64,000 bases of DNA from Flavihumibacter fluminis (lineage in GTDB: Bacteria > Bacteroidota > Bacteroidia > Chitinophagales > Chitinophagaceae): NCBI RefSeq assembly GCF_021491375.1, contig NZ_JAKEVY010000007.1, positions 62,001 to 126,000 on the forward strand, read 5' to 3'. The notes below the pieces were generated by a model. That model did not search any database, was not told the origin of the DNA, and was given only the letters and a program-made list of their open reading frames with translations. Shown here piece after piece: positions 10,420 to 19,486 of this stretch. A program made the translations under genes and the position numbers. Each line of letters begins with the position of its first letter. Positions within the stretch are counted from its first letter, which is position 1.

Positions 10420-11100
10420 TTGACCTTCGCTGAAAAAGCGATACAATACTTTGCCAGGCTTAAGCCACCGGGTAGGTTGCCACCCGGTGTGCAGCCACTT
10501 TATCCGCATAAAGACCCCGCTGTTCAGGCAGTAATCAGGGAGTTTTTTAGCAGGTATTATTCCGATGAGCAACAGCGTACAATGCTGATCGGAATAAATC
10601 CAGGGCGGATGGGGGCTGGAATAACCGGTGTAAATTTTACAGCTCCCCGTCAACTTGCTCAGTTCCTGGGTATACCTCATCCCTGGTCGGATTCTTCTGA
10701 ACTTTCCGCTGAATTTATTTATGATGTGGTGTCCGCTTATGGAGGCCCCATTGCATTTTTCAGCCAATTTTACCTGGGCTCTGTCAGCCCAATCGGTTTC
10801 GTCCGCGATGGGAAAAACCTGAATTATTACGATGATCCGCTGCTTCAGGAAAGGATCAGGCCCTATGCGCTTAAACAGTTAAAAGCCCAAATTGATTTTG
10901 GTGTCCGCAGGTCGGTAGCCATCTGCATCGGGGGTGATAAAAACCTGAAATTCCTGCAGGCCCTGAACGATGAACACAAGCTTTTCAATGAGCTGAGAGT
11001 GGTGCCTCATCCGCGATTTATCCAGCAATACCGCCGTTCAGCAAAACAATCCTACGTTCAACAATATTTGGATGAACTCTTGTATTGCATTAAAAAATAA
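10420..11100 (+). CDS. SMUG2-like uracil-DNA glycosylase family protein (DUF4918-like)
   Basis: Probable DNA-repair glycosylase of the uracil-DNA-glycosylase superfamily, 226 residues, resembling the SMUG2/DUF4918 group of Bacteroidota. The motif GINPGRMGAGITGVNF matches the family's uracil-binding and water-activating segment (GxNPG...G), and VPHPRFIQQYRR near the C-terminus matches the HPSP-like loop. The frame begins at TTG 10420, one base after the response regulator stop, and no in-frame ATG lies before the conserved region, so the TTG start and co-transcription with the two-component genes are likely. Whether it removes uracil or another damaged base is not known. Confidence 0.8.
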   Translation: MTFAEKAIQYFARLKPPGRLPPGVQPLYPHKDPAVQAVIREFFSRYYSDEQQRTMLIGINPGRMGAGITGVNFTAPRQLAQFLGIPHPWSDSSELSAEFIYDVVSAYGGPIAFFSQFYLGSVSPIGFVRDGKNLNYYDDPLLQERIRPYALKQLKAQIDFGVRRSVAICIGGDKNLKFLQALNDEHKLFNELRVVPHPRFIQQYRRSAKQSYVQQYLDELLYCIKK

Positions 11101-11144
11101 TACTAGCTTCGCATTCTTATTTTCTGTTTTATGATTTTCTAATT

Positions 11145-11227
11145 GGCCGGCACCTCCGGCACTGATCCTATCGGATCACAACTTTACAGAACCTCCAGGT
11201 TCTTTTACCAAACTGGCCTTCCTGGCC
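11145..11227. repeat. row of four short hairpins before the MATE gene
   Basis: Four small inverted repeats in 83 bases: GCCGG/CCGGC (11146-11160), TGATCC/GGATCA (11163-11178), AGAACCT/AGGTTCT (11188-11203, followed by four T's in TTTTACC) and GGCC/GGCC (11215-11227). They fill most of the 154-base gap between the glycosylase gene and the MATE gene. The third could act as a weak terminator. The stems differ in sequence, so this is not a simple tandem repeat. Confidence 0.6.
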
Positions 11228-11254
11228 TATTTGTTATTCTTTAGTACGTAAACA

Positions 11255-12679
11255 ATGCGAAATAATAATTCTACTACCTTAAAATCGGGTAGCATCTGGA
11301 CCATTATCAAAACTGCACTTCGGGGTGAAGAGCAGGACTATACAACCGGTAGCATTCGCCGGGCGGTATTCTTATTAGCCATTCCCATGGTTATCGAAAT
11401 GGGCATGGAGAGTGTTTTTGCCATCGTGGATCTTTATTTTGTCGGTCAACTTCCCGACAGCCAGCACAATATCCAAACAGTCGGTTTAACCGAATCGGTA
11501 TTATCGCTGGTCTATGCCATGGCAATCGGTGTAAGTATGGCAGCAACTGCTATGGTAGCCAGAAGAGTAGGTGAAAAAGATAAAAAAGGGGCGGCTCACG
11601 CAGCAATGCAATCTCTCCTGGTTGGAATTGGTATTGCAGTGGCAGTGAGCATAGTTGGACTTGTACTGGCGCCTGATATCCTGCGCTGGATGGGTGCAGA
11701 ACCGGAAACGGTTCGGATTGGTACGCCTTATACCAGGCTGATGATGGGCACCAGCCTGGTGATTACTTTGCTCTTCCTGATCAATGGAATTTTCCGGGGT
11801 GCCGGAGATGCGTCCATGGCTATGAAAAGCCTGATGATCGCCAATATTGCCAATATTCTGCTCTGTCCGATCCTCATCCTCGGATGGGGCCCAATACCCG
11901 GAATGGGATTGATTGGTGCTGCACTGGCTACCACTATTGGCCGGGGAATAGGCGTTTGCTACCAACTTTATTACCTGTTCCGGGGAAACACGATGGTGAA
12001 TCTTAGGCTGGCGACCTGGCTGCCCGATTGGAAGGTGATCCGCTCACTTTTCAAAATTGCAGCCCCCGGTACGGCACAGTTCATTATCGGATCCTGTTCC
12101 TGGATATTCCTGGCTAAGCTGGTTGCTGAAACAGGCCATTCTGCTGCTTCCGCAGGGTACCAGACCGCTATTCGGATTATGGTATTTTTTATTCTGCCTG
12201 CCTGGGGTATGTCCAATGCAGCTGCAACATTGGTGGGACAAAACCTCGGTGCCCGGAAACCGGATCGTGCTGTTCAGTCGGTTTATGCTACCGCGCGATA
12301 TAATGCCATTTTTATGGGAATAGTAATGCTGGTGTTTTTTGCTGCCGCGGAATGGGTTGTTGGTTTTTTTACCCATGAACCTGAAGTAAAACGAATCGGA
12401 ACCCAGGCCCTGCAAATCATGAGTGCCGGATTTATTTTCTACGGTATCGGAATGGTGATGGCCAATGCGTTCAATGGTGCAGGAGACACCAAAACTCCAA
12501 CGAGAATCAACCTGGTAGGTTTCTGGTTTTTCCAGATTCCTCTGGCTTATATCCTTTCCAAACCATTAGGACTTGGCCCACTTGGTGTATTTATTGCCAT
12601 ACCAGTGGCCGAAACTTCCATTACCATCGCGGCCTGGATACTTTTTTTGAAAGGCCGATGGAAAGATGTTGTCATATAA
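11255..12679 (+). CDS. MATE family efflux transporter
   Basis: Inner membrane multidrug/cation antiporter of the MATE (NorM/DinF-like) family, 474 residues with about twelve predicted membrane helices. A cytoplasmic N-terminus of about 40 residues precedes the first helix. Typical family patterns are the first-helix region RRAVFLLAIPMVIEMGMES, the internal two-fold repeat and GAGDTKTPTRINL in the second half. The substrate cannot be assigned. The AI-2E family gene follows after 14 bases in the same direction, so the two are probably co-transcribed. Confidence 0.93.
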   Translation: MRNNNSTTLKSGSIWTIIKTALRGEEQDYTTGSIRRAVFLLAIPMVIEMGMESVFAIVDLYFVGQLPDSQHNIQTVGLTESVLSLVYAMAIGVSMAATAMVARRVGEKDKKGAAHAAMQSLLVGIGIAVAVSIVGLVLAPDILRWMGAEPETVRIGTPYTRLMMGTSLVITLLFLINGIFRGAGDASMAMKSLMIANIANILLCPILILGWGPIPGMGLIGAALATTIGRGIGVCYQLYYLFRGNTMVNLRLATWLPDWKVIRSLFKIAAPGTAQFIIGSCSWIFLAKLVAETGHSAASAGYQTAIRIMVFFILPAWGMSNAAATLVGQNLGARKPDRAVQSVYATARYNAIFMGIVMLVFFAAAEWVVGFFTHEPEVKRIGTQALQIMSAGFIFYGIGMVMANAFNGAGDTKTPTRINLVGFWFFQIPLAYILSKPLGLGPLGVFIAIPVAETSITIAAWILFLKGRWKDVVI

Positions 12680-12693
12680 TGGTAAATTAGAAC

Positions 12694-13737
12694 ATGAGTT
12701 ATTTAAACGCTGATAAACTCCGCCAGGTAGTTTTTTTGTTGATGCTGCTCTTGCTGGGCGGCATCCTTTTTTTCGAGCTAAGAGCCTTTTTGCCTGCCGC
12801 TCTCGGAGCTTTTACTTTATTTATTCTGATGAACCGCTGGATGCGTATCCTCGTGATCAGAGGATGGAAACCTTCGCTGGCAGCAGCTTCTTTAATGCTG
12901 CTTTCATTTATGATTATTGTGCTTCCCATAGCAGGAGTTATCAGTATGCTGGTTAATAGACTGAAAGGATCGGGTATCCAATTGCAGCAGGCTGTAGAGG
13001 CCATTGGGAAATTCATTGAAAACCTCGAACAGAAGGTCGGCTTCCAATTGATCAGTGAACAATCCATGTCCAAATTAGGAGGACTTGCTGCACAGGAACT
13101 GCCAATCCTGCTGGGAGCCACTTTTAATACGCTTACAACCCTGGTGGTGATGTATTTTATATTGTACTTCATGCTGATGGGTGGCCGCAATTCAGAGTAC
13201 AATATTTTTCAATGGCTGCCTATGTCGCGTAAGAATCAGCATCAGTTGCAGGAACAGATTAACTCACTTGTTTTCTCCAATGCAATCGGAATTCCGCTGA
13301 TTGCCATCATCCAGGGTATAATCGGATTAGGAGGTTATTTGCTGATGGGGGTAAAAGAGCCTTTTTTATGGTTTGCGATTACCTGTATTGGTTCCATGAT
13401 CCCGATCATTGGTGCAGCTATCGCCTATATCCCGCTGGCAATTATCTTTTTTGTAGAAGGTAATACCTGGATGGGGGTAGCAATGCTGATATTTGGTTTC
13501 GGTGTCATCGGCACATCCGATAATATTTTCCGGTTCTGGTTACAAAAGAAAATCGGGGACGTGCATCCGTTAATCACCGTATTTGGAGTAATTCTGGGTA
13601 TTAATTTATTCGGGTTTATCGGACTGGTTTTTGGACCCTTGCTGATTTCTGTTTTTATTCTGCTCATTCGGATTTATCAACTGGAATTTACAGAAGCAGA
13701 GCAGATTCCGGAGTTCACGGAAAATGAATCAATTTAA
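12694..13737 (+). CDS. AI-2E family transporter (PerM/YdiK-like)
   Basis: Polytopic inner membrane protein of 347 residues in the AI-2E transporter (UPF0118/PerM) family. It has N-terminal paired helices, a central extracytoplasmic amphipathic stretch (about 90-140) and a C-terminal helical block with ANAIG...IQGIIGLGGYLLMGVKEPFLW and the conserved LGINLFGFIGLVFGPLL. Known members export autoinducer-2 or act as Na+/H+ antiporters; which applies here is not visible. It lies 14 bases after the MATE gene. Confidence 0.9.
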   Translation: MSYLNADKLRQVVFLLMLLLLGGILFFELRAFLPAALGAFTLFILMNRWMRILVIRGWKPSLAAASLMLLSFMIIVLPIAGVISMLVNRLKGSGIQLQQAVEAIGKFIENLEQKVGFQLISEQSMSKLGGLAAQELPILLGATFNTLTTLVVMYFILYFMLMGGRNSEYNIFQWLPMSRKNQHQLQEQINSLVFSNAIGIPLIAIIQGIIGLGGYLLMGVKEPFLWFAITCIGSMIPIIGAAIAYIPLAIIFFVEGNTWMGVAMLIFGFGVIGTSDNIFRFWLQKKIGDVHPLITVFGVILGINLFGFIGLVFGPLLISVFILLIRIYQLEFTEAEQIPEFTENESI

Positions 13738-13838
13738 ATATTTGTTCTTCAACTGAGTTTTTTGAATTCTTTTGGATTTTACGTAAAAACACGCACACTA
13801 TTTGCAAGTTAGCGCCCGTTATTACAATCCAATTGTCC

Positions 13839-14651
13839 ATGAATTACAAAATATCCAAACGTACCCTAAGGGCAACAGTGTTTTTTGTCCTGTTGTCAAT
13901 TCATCTGATGGTTCCTAGCAATGTGACCACCAGTATGGCCGCTAAAAATGGCCCGGCTAGATTATTAGCTTCTGTTTCAATGCCTGCTCCGGTTGTAGAT
14001 ACACTAAAACCTTCCATCTCCAAACTGGAATTGCCTGCAAAGGATGTTGTACTGCTTGCAGCGGATTCAATTTATTCCAACCTGGGACTCGCACGCAAGG
14101 GGCTATCGCGACAAGCTTTTCAATTTGCCTGGAAAGGATATAAGAACCTGCTTTCTAAAGGAAAAATCCGCCGGGATGATGTGTTATCCATTTGTGATTT
14201 CAGTCAGTCTTCCAAACGCAGGAGATTATATATCATTGATGTGGAAGCGCAAAAATTACTGATGCATACTTTTGTAGCACATGGACGCAACTCGGGTTCT
14301 GAGTTTGCCCGTAATTTTTCCAATCGTCCGGAATCTCACCAGAGCAGTCTTGGGTTTTATGTAACCCGATCAACTTATTATGGAGAGCATGGATTATCAT
14401 TAAAAATTGACGGACTTGAAAGAGGAATTAACGATAAAGCATTGGCCCGTCATATTGTTGTACATGGATCGGATTATGTTGGCAAGGAGTTTCTCAAGTC
14501 TAACAAAATGACCGGAAGAAGTTATGGATGTCCGGCGGTTCCCCAGGAACTTGCTCCGAAAATTATTGAAACGATCAAGCAGGGTTCCTGTTTGTTTATC
14601 TATCATCCCTCAAAGAAATACCTGAATTCGTCAAAAATTCTTAACGTTTAG
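13839..14651 (+). CDS. murein L,D-transpeptidase catalytic domain protein (YkuD_2)
   Basis: Predicted exported cell-wall enzyme of 270 residues. An N-terminal hydrophobic segment (about 10-30) acts as a signal peptide or anchor. The catalytic region carries HGSDYVGKEF and the Cys-containing SYGCPAVP, matching the HG...SxGCxxxP signature of YkuD_2 L,D-transpeptidases. The frame can open at TTG 13833, but the ATG at 13839 is more usual. It stands alone between the AI-2E family gene and a DUF3667 gene, with a terminator downstream. The role (peptidoglycan cross-linking or lipoprotein attachment) is inferred from the family. Confidence 0.88.
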   Translation: MNYKISKRTLRATVFFVLLSIHLMVPSNVTTSMAAKNGPARLLASVSMPAPVVDTLKPSISKLELPAKDVVLLAADSIYSNLGLARKGLSRQAFQFAWKGYKNLLSKGKIRRDDVLSICDFSQSSKRRRLYIIDVEAQKLLMHTFVAHGRNSGSEFARNFSNRPESHQSSLGFYVTRSTYYGEHGLSLKIDGLERGINDKALARHIVVHGSDYVGKEFLKSNKMTGRSYGCPAVPQELAPKIIETIKQGSCLFIYHPSKKYLNSSKILNV

Positions 14652-14690
14652 CTTGGACATAGACAAAGGCTGGTTTGGACACCCCTAAGC

Positions 14691-14724
14691 AAGAGCTCAA
14701 TCCGTAGATTGGGCTTTTCTTTTT
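14691..14724 (+). terminator. intrinsic terminator after the YkuD_2 gene
   Basis: Stem AGCTCAATC with GATTGGGCT (one G-T pair), loop CGTA, then TTTCTTTTT. It lies about 40 bases after the YkuD_2 stop codon. Confidence 0.8.
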
Positions 14725-14752
14725 ATATTCAGGAAAATTAGTATATCAACAA

Positions 14753-15550
14753 GTGTCAAATCAATCATCCTGCCTGAATTGTAGTTTGGATTCTATTGAA
14801 GGAGCCAATTACTGCAGCAACTGCGGACAAGCCCTTAATACACATCGTTTTAGCTTCAGTCATATTCTTCATGAATTTTTTCATGCGTTTACGCACACAG
14901 ATAAAAGCGTATTTGGCCTGATTTCCGGTTTAGCTCTTCGTCCGGGTATTCTGGTTAGGGAATATCTCAATGGGAAACGAAAAAAATATTTTAATCCCTT
15001 TACTTTTTTATTACTGGTAGCTGCCTTTTCCATACTGGTTCTTGGTTGGGTTGGGGAGTTTCATAAGGATAGTGTTCCTGCTGGATCAGTTAAGCCATCT
15101 GCATCTGGTAAGTCTATTGATCCTAATATGCTGGAAATTGCCAGGCGGGCGAAGAAAGTTGGTGAATTCATGAATAAAAGACAGAATCTTGTGATGCTCA
15201 TCGCTGTACCTTTCATTGCCCTTGTATATTTCCTGGCTTACAAAAAAACAGGCTTGAATTATGCAGAACACCTGGTTGCCAATGTGTTTTTTAATGCATT
15301 TGTGATTTTGTTCAGCTCTGTCCTTTTTTATCCTTTAATGGCATTTTTCCGACAGCCACCGGCTATGTATTGGGTGCTGGTTCCTATGCTGCTAAGTCAT
15401 TGTTTGTACTATGCATTTGCCTATGGGCAACTGCTGCAGGTAAAGGGTTGGATGGGCTGGGTACGGGTTTTTATGGTAAGTGCGTTGGCCATTATACTGT
15501 GGTCTTCCCTCACACGCACAATAATTGGATTGTATATCCAGGGGGGCTAA
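14753..15550 (+). CDS. DUF3667 membrane protein with N-terminal zinc ribbon
   Basis: Membrane protein of 265 residues and unknown function. The N-terminus holds a CxxC-x10-CxxC zinc ribbon (C7, C10, C21, C24). It is followed by HRFSFSHILHEFFHAFTHTDK and GLALRPGILVREYLNGKRKK, the hallmark of DUF3667 proteins common in Bacteroidota, then about five membrane helices. It starts with GTG at 14753. It faces the PAP2-like gene tail to tail, with only 13 bases between. Confidence 0.85.
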   Translation: MSNQSSCLNCSLDSIEGANYCSNCGQALNTHRFSFSHILHEFFHAFTHTDKSVFGLISGLALRPGILVREYLNGKRKKYFNPFTFLLLVAAFSILVLGWVGEFHKDSVPAGSVKPSASGKSIDPNMLEIARRAKKVGEFMNKRQNLVMLIAVPFIALVYFLAYKKTGLNYAEHLVANVFFNAFVILFSSVLFYPLMAFFRQPPAMYWVLVPMLLSHCLYYAFAYGQLLQVKGWMGWVRVFMVSALAIILWSSLTRTIIGLYIQGG

Positions 15551-15563
15551 AAGGCAGAGATTG

Positions 15564-16226
15564 TTATATGACAACAACAGCAATCGCCAGGGATATAAGA
15601 CCAGTAAGGTAGCCGGCAATTAATTCCTTGTAATCATGTTCACCCAATATCAGTCTCGCAGTACCAACCATGCCTGTGATGAGAATGGCTACCATCAGCG
15701 GTAAACCCATCGGAATAAAACTGATCCAGGCCTGGTAAAGAAAAAAGCCTGACAGGACTCCCATGGCAATTCCATGCAGACTGATCTTCATAAAATTATT
15801 GGCAGTAAGTGCAATGATGCTGGACACAAATACCGCACATAACATCTGTACCAGTTCTGTCGGATTATCGCCCTGGTTTTTAGCCACATAGAAAATCCAG
15901 AAATAAAACACCATGGAGGCGATGATCGGGATAATTCGCTCCTTCTGTGTTTTCAACCGTATACTGGTGGCAAAACCTAGTTGTTTGAGAAGGAAAACCG
16001 TAAATGCAGGAAAGAAAGCTGTACTTACAAAAACTGACGTCAGTTTGATTTTTTTATACAGGTCTGAGTCTCCTGCAAATGCGAACGGGTGTAAGAAAAG
16101 CAGGAATGCCGCTATATAACTGGGTATAAATAGGGGATGAAAAACAATGGATACCACATGTGCAAAGGCACGAGGGAGCCAACCCTGCCTGCTACCTGAT
16201 CCCAGATCCATATTGGCTTGATTCAT
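15564..16226 (-). CDS. PAP2-like integral membrane protein
   Basis: Integral membrane protein of 220 residues with about six helices. Partial PAP2 phosphatase signatures are present: NFMKISLHG in place of the PSGH motif and ARLILGEHDYKEL in place of SRxxxxxHxxxD. The second and third motifs are therefore recognisable, with a Glu for the final Asp, while the first (KxxxxxxRP) is represented at best by RLKTQKERIIP. It may be a diverged phosphatase of lipid phosphates or an inactive homologue. Its start codon overlaps the rpoN stop by one base (TAATG), so the two are translationally coupled. Confidence 0.75.
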   Translation of the reverse strand: MNQANMDLGSGSRQGWLPRAFAHVVSIVFHPLFIPSYIAAFLLFLHPFAFAGDSDLYKKIKLTSVFVSTAFFPAFTVFLLKQLGFATSIRLKTQKERIIPIIASMVFYFWIFYVAKNQGDNPTELVQMLCAVFVSSIIALTANNFMKISLHGIAMGVLSGFFLYQAWISFIPMGLPLMVAILITGMVGTARLILGEHDYKELIAGYLTGLISLAIAVVVI

Positions 16227-17710
16227 TATAATTCCTTTCTTAATCGAGCAACCGGAATGTTTAGTTGTTCCCGGTATTTTGCCACTGTTCTGCGTGCAAT
16301 GTTATAACCTTTTTCCTGTAATAGTTCGGTTAAACGTTCATCGCTCAGTGGTTTTCTTTTGTGTTCACCGGCCACCAGATCACTCAGGATCTTTTTAACT
16401 TCACGGGTGCTTACTTCCTCGCCACTATCCGTACTGAGACTTTCACTGAAAAAGAATTTTAACCGATAGGTCCCAAATTCGGTTTGTACAAACTTGCTGT
16501 TGGCAACCCGGCTTACCGTAGAGATGTCTAGCCCGGTTCTTTCCGCAATATCCTTGAGAATCATTGGGCGGAGTGTGGTTTCATCGCCCGTGAGAAAAAA
16601 TTCATACTGGTAATCCAGTATGGTTTGCATGGTCATCATCAGGGTTTGCTGCCGTTGTTTGATGGCATCAATAAACCATTTGGCTGCATCAATTTTTTGC
16701 TTGATGAACATGACGGCTTCCTTCTGTCGCTTGTCTTTCTTTGTGCCACGATCATATTCTTTCAACATATCCCGGTATCCTTCACTTACACGCAGGTCAG
16801 GGGCATTCTTGCTGTTTAATGTTATCTCGAGCTTACCGCCTGTATTGTAAATGAAGAAATCAGGAACCACATAACTTTCCGCTTTGTTGACTTCCCCTAC
16901 ATTGCCTCCGGGTTTGGGACTCAGCCGAATGATTTGCTGTATAATCTGTTTTAGTTCTTCATCGTCAATATTCAATCCGCGTTGTATCTTATCGTAATGT
17001 TTTTTGGTAAACTCGTCGAAATAGTTCGTTAGAATTTCGATGGCTCCCTGAACAGCAGTGCCTTCATGTTTTTTGCGTTCCAGCTGCAGCAGCAGACATT
17101 CCTGCAGATTTCGGGCAGCAACTCCAGCAGGATCAAACTGTTGTATAAGGGAGATTAATTCTTCAATTTCTTCTTCGGAAGCTTCAATGTTCTGACGAAA
17201 AGCAAGGTCGTCCTGAATCGATGTGGTTTCCCTGCGCAGGTAACCATCATCATCAATACTACCTACTATCTGTTCGGCAATTTTACGCCGGCGATCGTCC
17301 AATGTAAGCATACCCAGTTGATCAGCGAGCAAATCATGGAGGGTAGATTCAATTTTAAAGGGCGTTACCTGCTTGTCATCCATTTCCGGATAATTATCAT
17401 CCCTTAACCGGTAATCTGCAATATCATCATCCCCTTCAGAAACATATTCGCTGATGTCAATATTGTCATACTCTTCTTCCGACCCTTCGGTTTCAAATTC
17501 ATCTTCTGCAGATTCAAATTCATCCCTTGTTTCATCGAAACTATCATCACTTGCTTCATCTGATTGTTCCAGGGCCGGGTTCTCTTCCAATTCTTCCTTG
17601 ATCCGCTCTTCCAGGTTGGCCGTTGGCACCTGCAAAAGCTTCATCAACTGAATCTGCTGGGGAGACAGTTTTTGTAGTAATTTCTGCTGTAAACTTTGAC
17701 CTAATGCCAT
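16226..17710 (-). CDS. rpoN: RNA polymerase sigma-54 factor
   Basis: Alternative sigma factor that directs RNA polymerase to -24/-12 promoters with the help of AAA+ activators. The protein has 494 residues: a Gln-rich region I (LGQSLQQKLLQKLSPQQIQL), an acidic region II, the core-binding domain with DIAERTGLDISTVSRVANSK, and the RpoN box ARRTVAKYR near the C-terminus. All expected parts are present. No bacterial enhancer-binding activator is encoded in this window. It is followed immediately by the PAP2-like gene. Confidence 0.97.
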   Translation of the reverse strand: MALGQSLQQKLLQKLSPQQIQLMKLLQVPTANLEERIKEELEENPALEQSDEASDDSFDETRDEFESAEDEFETEGSEEEYDNIDISEYVSEGDDDIADYRLRDDNYPEMDDKQVTPFKIESTLHDLLADQLGMLTLDDRRRKIAEQIVGSIDDDGYLRRETTSIQDDLAFRQNIEASEEEIEELISLIQQFDPAGVAARNLQECLLLQLERKKHEGTAVQGAIEILTNYFDEFTKKHYDKIQRGLNIDDEELKQIIQQIIRLSPKPGGNVGEVNKAESYVVPDFFIYNTGGKLEITLNSKNAPDLRVSEGYRDMLKEYDRGTKKDKRQKEAVMFIKQKIDAAKWFIDAIKQRQQTLMMTMQTILDYQYEFFLTGDETTLRPMILKDIAERTGLDISTVSRVANSKFVQTEFGTYRLKFFFSESLSTDSGEEVSTREVKKILSDLVAGEHKRKPLSDERLTELLQEKGYNIARRTVAKYREQLNIPVARLRKEL

Positions 17711-17802
17711 TCGTTATGTTCAGGGTTTATACGCTTCTTTTTTGAAAAGGCGCGCTATCCACAAAAATCAGGCCGTAAATTACACAATAAGTTGGAGTAG
17801 GG

Positions 17803-18201
17803 GTGAAATCTTTCCTTAAAATAATGATAATGCTCGGCACCTGTTGGTCGCCAGTCTTTGCAAATGCTCAATCAGCGCGCGTTTGGAAGGATTTTGACGA
17901 ATATGTTACGATTCGGGTTCGGTTCAGGAATGTACAGGATAAACCTTCAAAAACTCCTAATTTTAGGGATTTGGCTTTTAAAATTTACAAGCTGCCGGAG
18001 GAGTCAGTTGACGTTCAATCTGTTCTCCTCAAACCAGGCCTGCAGCAGCCATTGGGAATAAAATCAATTGCACCTGATTTTATTCTTTCTCAATGGGGGA
18101 TAATTTGCGTGGGGGAATATCGGTTGCAACAAAAAACCGGGCTTCCGCTCCGGTTTCGTTTGGGTTCCTTGGAATATGTAAATGCGCTTGAAGGCAAATA
18201 A
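17803..18201 (+). CDS. secreted protein of unknown function
   Basis: 132-residue protein with a signal peptide ending near residue 22 (VFANAQS) and a compact, probably beta-rich mature part (DEYVTIRVRFRNVQDK). I do not recognise a family. It starts with GTG at 17803, diverges from rpoN across 92 bases and ends three bases before the convergent glycosidase gene. Codon use and the signal peptide support a real gene. Confidence 0.6.
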   Translation: MKSFLKIMIMLGTCWSPVFANAQSARVWKDFDEYVTIRVRFRNVQDKPSKTPNFRDLAFKIYKLPEESVDVQSVLLKPGLQQPLGIKSIAPDFILSQWGIICVGEYRLQQKTGLPLRFRLGSLEYVNALEGK

Positions 18202-18203
18202 GC

Positions 18204-19472
18204 TCAATAAGTAAGAGATCTTGGGTTGGGGGCCATCCATTCCATTGAAGGGATGGTAGCGGGATCCCGGTAATAGTTATTCTTCAGGCTGTCGTTCCAT
18301 CCATTTGGATTCTTTTCAAAACTTTTACTGCTGAAATAGATTACTCCATGCATATTGGGGGTGTTTCGCACAGCCTGGATCATTCGGGGCAGTTGGTTGG
18401 GGTCCTTCCAGGCACTGTTAGAGCCTGCCCTATAAATCCCCAATCCGATATAACAATGTTTGCCATAGGTGTTCTTGCTCCACCAGTCCAGCAATACTTC
18501 AAATGCTGCAGCTTTGTGACCGAATTCCCAATACAACTGCGGTGCTACATAATCGATCCAGCCTTCTTTTAGCCAGAGTAATATATCGGCATAAAGGTCG
18601 TCATAGTTGGTTTGTCCGGCTGAAGTAGCGCTGCCCCGGGGATCCTTATCATTATTACGCCAAACACCAAACGGAGATATCCCGAATTTCACCCAGGGTT
18701 TTTCAGCTTTTATTGCAATTGCAAGATGGCGGATAATAGAATCCACATTACTTCTTCTCCATTCATCCACGCTCATGCCTACCCCGAAAACTTTATAGGA
18801 TTTCTGGTCGGGGAACTCTTTACCTGCGATGCGGTAAGGATAGAAGTAGTCATCAAAGTGAATGCCGTCAACCGGGTATCTTTTTACCAGATCACGCACA
18901 ATGTTTACTACAAACTGTTGGGCATTCTTATTACCCGGATCGAAATATTTTTTATCGCCATAAGTCAGAAACCACTCAGGAAAGGTCCTTGTGATATGAT
19001 TGGGGTCTGTCAGGGTGGTTTTTATATTGAATACGGCGCGGTAAGGATTCAGCCATGCATGAAATTCCATACCTCTTTGATGGGCCTCGTTAATCATGAA
19101 TTGAAGCGGGTCATAGTAAGGCACAGGTGGTTTTCCCTGTTTGCCGGTTAACCATTCACTCCAGGGCTCGTAGGGAGAGGGGTAGAATGCGTCAGCAGCC
19201 GGACGAACCTGTGCGATTACTGCATTGAGTCCGTTTTTTTTATGCATTTCCAGCATCCGTATATATTCCTCTCTTTGTTTGGCCGGATCGGTAGTGCCTT
19301 TTGTAGGCCAGTCGATATTGGTAACAGTGGCAATCCAGGCTGCTCTGAATTCATTGGTGGCAGAGCCAACTTCCATAGGTGGCGGTTTAGGTGCTGCAGG
19401 TTGCTGAGCGATTACCAGGGTAGAGAGAAATAGGATACTGATTGCTGATAGCAATGATTGTTTTACTGACAT
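18204..19472 (-). CDS. GHL10-type glycoside hydrolase (DUF187 family), secreted
   Basis: Exported 422-residue protein of the glycosyl hydrolase-like 10 family (GHL10, formerly DUF187). It has a signal peptide (about 1-22), a short proline-rich linker (PAAPKPPP), then a TIM-barrel catalytic region from EFRAAWIATVTNIDWP through NGLNAVIAQVRPAADAFYPS, GMEFHAWLNPYRA and VDGIHFDDYFYPYR. Family members act on peptidoglycan-like or other glycans; the exact substrate is not visible. The MarR gene ends 14 bases upstream in the same direction, suggesting an operon. Confidence 0.9.
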   Translation of the reverse strand: MSVKQSLLSAISILFLSTLVIAQQPAAPKPPPMEVGSATNEFRAAWIATVTNIDWPTKGTTDPAKQREEYIRMLEMHKKNGLNAVIAQVRPAADAFYPSPYEPWSEWLTGKQGKPPVPYYDPLQFMINEAHQRGMEFHAWLNPYRAVFNIKTTLTDPNHITRTFPEWFLTYGDKKYFDPGNKNAQQFVVNIVRDLVKRYPVDGIHFDDYFYPYRIAGKEFPDQKSYKVFGVGMSVDEWRRSNVDSIIRHLAIAIKAEKPWVKFGISPFGVWRNNDKDPRGSATSAGQTNYDDLYADILLWLKEGWIDYVAPQLYWEFGHKAAAFEVLLDWWSKNTYGKHCYIGLGIYRAGSNSAWKDPNQLPRMIQAVRNTPNMHGVIYFSSKSFEKNPNGWNDSLKNNYYRDPATIPSMEWMAPNPRSLTY

Positions 19473-19486
19473 GATTCTGTTTTCGG

